The notes beneath the pieces are model-generated. The model did no database searches. It saw nothing but the letters and a program-made list of their open reading frames with translations, and was not told the origin of the DNA. Shown here one piece after another: positions 61,671-64,000 of a DNA stretch of 64,000 bases. The DNA lies in assembly GCA_028571685.1 (NCBI GenBank), contig CM053142.1:63823296-63887295 (forward strand). The letters are read 5' to 3'. This DNA is from Heterohyrax brucei (taxonomy: Eukaryota; Chordata; Mammalia; Hyracoidea; Procaviidae). Made by a program: the position numbers and the translations under genes. The stretch's first letter is position 1. Every line of letters begins with the position of its first letter.

Positions 61671-62244
61671 TTAAAATAGAAATTAAAATCTCAATATCCT
61701 TTTCAGAATTTACCTCTTTTGTCCTGATCGTCTCCTTGTGAGGTGGCTGAAGAGTCAGCTGAATGGTTCCCTCTAAATGGAGGGGAGTCCCAAGGATCAG
61801 AAGCAGGCCGAGGGAGAGGCCCACGTGTCGCTTACCCCTAGCTGTCCCCATCCTCTTCTTGCCACGCTAGGTCAGGACACTTGAGCCCTTCTTGCCATCT
61901 GTGCCAGCTCACTGGCGGGATCTGGCTAAGCCTTTGGCAGTGGCTTCTTCCTAAAGCTGACTGAGCTGGTGAAAACAGAAGCTCCCTCATTTTCCCCATT
62001 AAACACATTTTCTCAGGTATTTCTAGTGCCTCTCATACTTCTTAGCATCACCTTCTTCTGTGTTTGGCTTCCTGGCCGTTGCGAGGTTGAGAGAAAGCTT
62101 CTGCTGCTTGGGGATGATTTTCTGTCCTGGAAAAGCTTATCCAGGTGGGACTGAAGGCAGAAGGCAGGAGCTGGGCAGGTGACCCTGAAGTTAGGTGACC
62201 GAATCCAGTTGCCAGGGCTTCGTGAGACTGGCCTGTGACACAGT
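61671..62244. other. unassigned sequence
   Basis: Short frames on both strands; no repeat or gene recognised. Confidence 0.4.
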
Positions 62245-62410
62245 GGTGAAGTGGGCATTTATTAGCTGTGTGACCTGGAACAAGCTTCAGCTTCCTCATC
62301 AGTAAAGCGGGGATAATAATAGTACCTGCGCTGTAGAGATGTGCAGATTCAGTGAGATAGTGTCTGTAAAATGCTTAGCGTAGTGTCTGGCACACATGGG
62401 GGATGTTCTA
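62245..62410 (+). repeat. MIR, + strand
   Basis: AGCTGTGTGACCTGGAACAA, TCAGCTTCCTCATCAGTAAA, GGGGATAATAATAGTACC, TAGCGTAGTGTCTGGCACAC. Confidence 0.87.
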
Positions 62411-62964
62411 AAAAGGCAAGTTACATCTATTTTTATTGGCAAATTTTATTTTTGCTGTTGCCAGCCTTCTGTTTTTTTGCACCCCCCTCTTTTGGTGGTA
62501 AACCTGATTCCGTTAGAATCCTAGTGCCCTTGAGTTGTTCTCTCCTCTCCTGCGGCAAAGCCCACTCTTGGGAAAAGATCTAATACTGTAGCTGTGTTCA
62601 GTTTTGAGAATAGAGTCTTTGAGGCCGTCTAGGCCAACCTGCGCCTGACATTTGTCTTTGCTGAGTAGTTCCTCTGCTTTACCTCACCCCCTCGCCGCCT
62701 CTGACAGGGAGCTCACTACTTGCTCGGCTGTTTTCCTCCATCTTCATAGTGTTCTTTACTTCTGGAAAAAAAGATGAACTGAATGTTCAGGGAGTCCCTT
62801 TATATGCTAAGAGCTGCTGGGCACGTTCTTAACCACATTTCATTGTCCCAACAGGCCTCTGTGGTAGATGGTGCAATTCTGGTTTTCACAGAGGTCGCTC
62901 ACGAGAGTGGAACTGTGTTAAGCCCGGTGTTTCTGAAGCTACAGCGCATGTTTTCTGTAGTGAT
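62411..62964. other. unassigned sequence
   Basis: Nothing recognised. A MIR-like antisense phrase (CTTAACCACATTTCATTGTC) near 62828 is too short to call. Confidence 0.4.
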
Positions 62965-63180
62965 GTGGTATAGAATAGTAGTTAATAGTCCAGGCACTCA
63001 AGTTTGAATCTCAGATCCTCCATTCACTTTCTGATCATGTGCCGGGTGCTGACTTCCCATGAGCCTCAGTTCTTCACCTGAAAATGAGGATAATAGTAGC
63101 ATCGGCCTTATGATGTTGTGAGTACTGAATGAGAAAATGCTGTAATGCTGATAAAGCTGTTGGCACAATGCCTAATGTGG
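62965..63180 (+). repeat. MIR, + strand
   Basis: TGTGGTATAGAATAGTAGTT, AGTCCAGGCACTCAAGTTTG, CATGAGCCTCAGTTCTTCAC, ATGAGGATAATAGTAGCATC, GTTGGCACAATGCCTAATGT. Full-length layout. Confidence 0.87.
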
Positions 63181-64000
63181 CAGGTCAGAGTTGATGCGGT
63201 GCTGTCCGAGTTGGACTTCTGGGGGGTCCATGCTCTGGAACTTACAGGACAAGTCTTAGCCTCTGACTGTGTCTGCACAGGCCCTCAGGCATGTGACGTC
63301 CCGAGTTATGTCTCTCCCAAAGTCTTTTCTTCTCAGTTTCCACATTCCTGCTTTCTCTTGACCTGTCGCTGAGGTCTCCTACTGTTCTGTTCAGACTGCT
63401 CCAAAGGTGGCACATTTGTCTAGATCTTGTTTAAAATGCTCAGATTCCAGGGAAGGCATCCAGCTGAGCTAGACCAGCCTGTTGTGGGGGACTCTGGTGT
63501 CACTGGTTCTCAATAGTCAGGCTCCTCTTGATGGCATCATCCCCTCCTCCAGCCCCTCAAGCACCTTAGTTTCTGAGTCTGACATCCCAAGCAGTCATGA
63601 TAGCTATCGACCTTGTCCTTCTCGCACTTGGTAAGCAGGCCCTCTTTCCACCTAAGTCAGGGTGAGGACAGGCGCCTCTCTGCAGGCTGGCAAGGAGCTC
63701 CTCCTCATCAGCTTTGGGGCAGTTATTAATCCTCCAGGTTATTAATGCATCCAGCCCAAACGTCCCTGTCTTGTCTACAAGATTAGCCTGAGAGGGCTTG
63801 CTGAGAGCCCCGCTTCCTGTTGTGTGCAGACCAGTCACCTCGTTCCCTCCGAGTGTGACTTGAAGGCACCATTTTATATCTCTTGGGTGGGTTTACTGTT
63901 TCAGGCCTATTTCTGACTGGAATCAAAGACTGCCCCTCAGTCAAGGAATTTCAGGCATGAATGAGCAGATGGATGAGGTATTTTGGGGGGCAGAGAGTTT
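63181..64000. other. unassigned sequence to window end
   Basis: No repeat or exon recognised. The 90-codon minus-strand frame at 63566-63838 has no known domain and no splice context. Confidence 0.4.

Overview
This window is mammalian nuclear DNA, and the animal is an afrotherian, most likely of the elephant/manatee type. The diagnostic signal is more than forty copies of AfroSINE, the tRNA-derived SINE restricted to Afrotheria. They come in several subtypes: a short ~160 bp form, a ~200 bp form with an extra internal segment, and a form that starts with GTCCCTGGGTGG. Their presumed partner, an RTE-clade (BovB-like) LINE, is also present. Species-level assignment is inference. There are no operons, CRISPR arrays, prophages or bacterial features.

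Layout. 1-4300 looks intergenic: a MaLR-type LTR, AfroSINEs, MIRs and a fold-back mariner relic. At about 4300-5300 lies the only CpG island, with clustered GC boxes, a (GGC)n tract and a good splice donor at 4907/4908. It is best read as a TATA-less promoter with a noncoding first exon on the + strand; the gene cannot be named from sequence. A strong donor in the opposite direction at about 4810 leaves room for a divergent transcript. From 4908 to the end I see no recognisable coding exon, so most of the window is probably a very long first intron, with one weak internal exon candidate at 11787-11853.

27.9-31.3 kb is a nest of repeats: an old minus-strand LINE-1-like element carries a 45 bp micro-insertion, four AfroSINEs placed one after another at the same target motif, and a 1.46 kb RTE copy with broken reverse transcriptase coding. 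31.8-38.6 kb holds a minus-strand L1 3' end with a perfect 15 bp target duplication, a second fold-back mariner, and four more RTE pieces, one of which shows a 5' inversion of the twin-priming type. 39.4-41.1 kb has an unclassified repeat present twice, and a CpG-containing alternating purine-pyrimidine tract. 44.7-46.6 kb contains an L2 and a hAT element and an old L1 split by two SINEs. 50.15-50.72 kb holds a second serial AfroSINE array. 54.0-56.3 kb is L1-rich on the minus strand. The last 8 kb is MIR-rich with one MaLR LTR.

No gene pathway can be reconstructed, because only one promoter/exon candidate is visible. The history of the window is mostly serial transposition: MIR, L2, hAT, mariner and old L1 first; then MaLR LTRs; then afrotherian L1, RTE and AfroSINE insertions, many dated relative to each other by nesting and target-site duplications. 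Boundaries of diverged repeats are approximate, typically within 5-30 bases, since no alignment could be run. I found nothing that supports a novel molecular system; the notable observations concern transposon structure.
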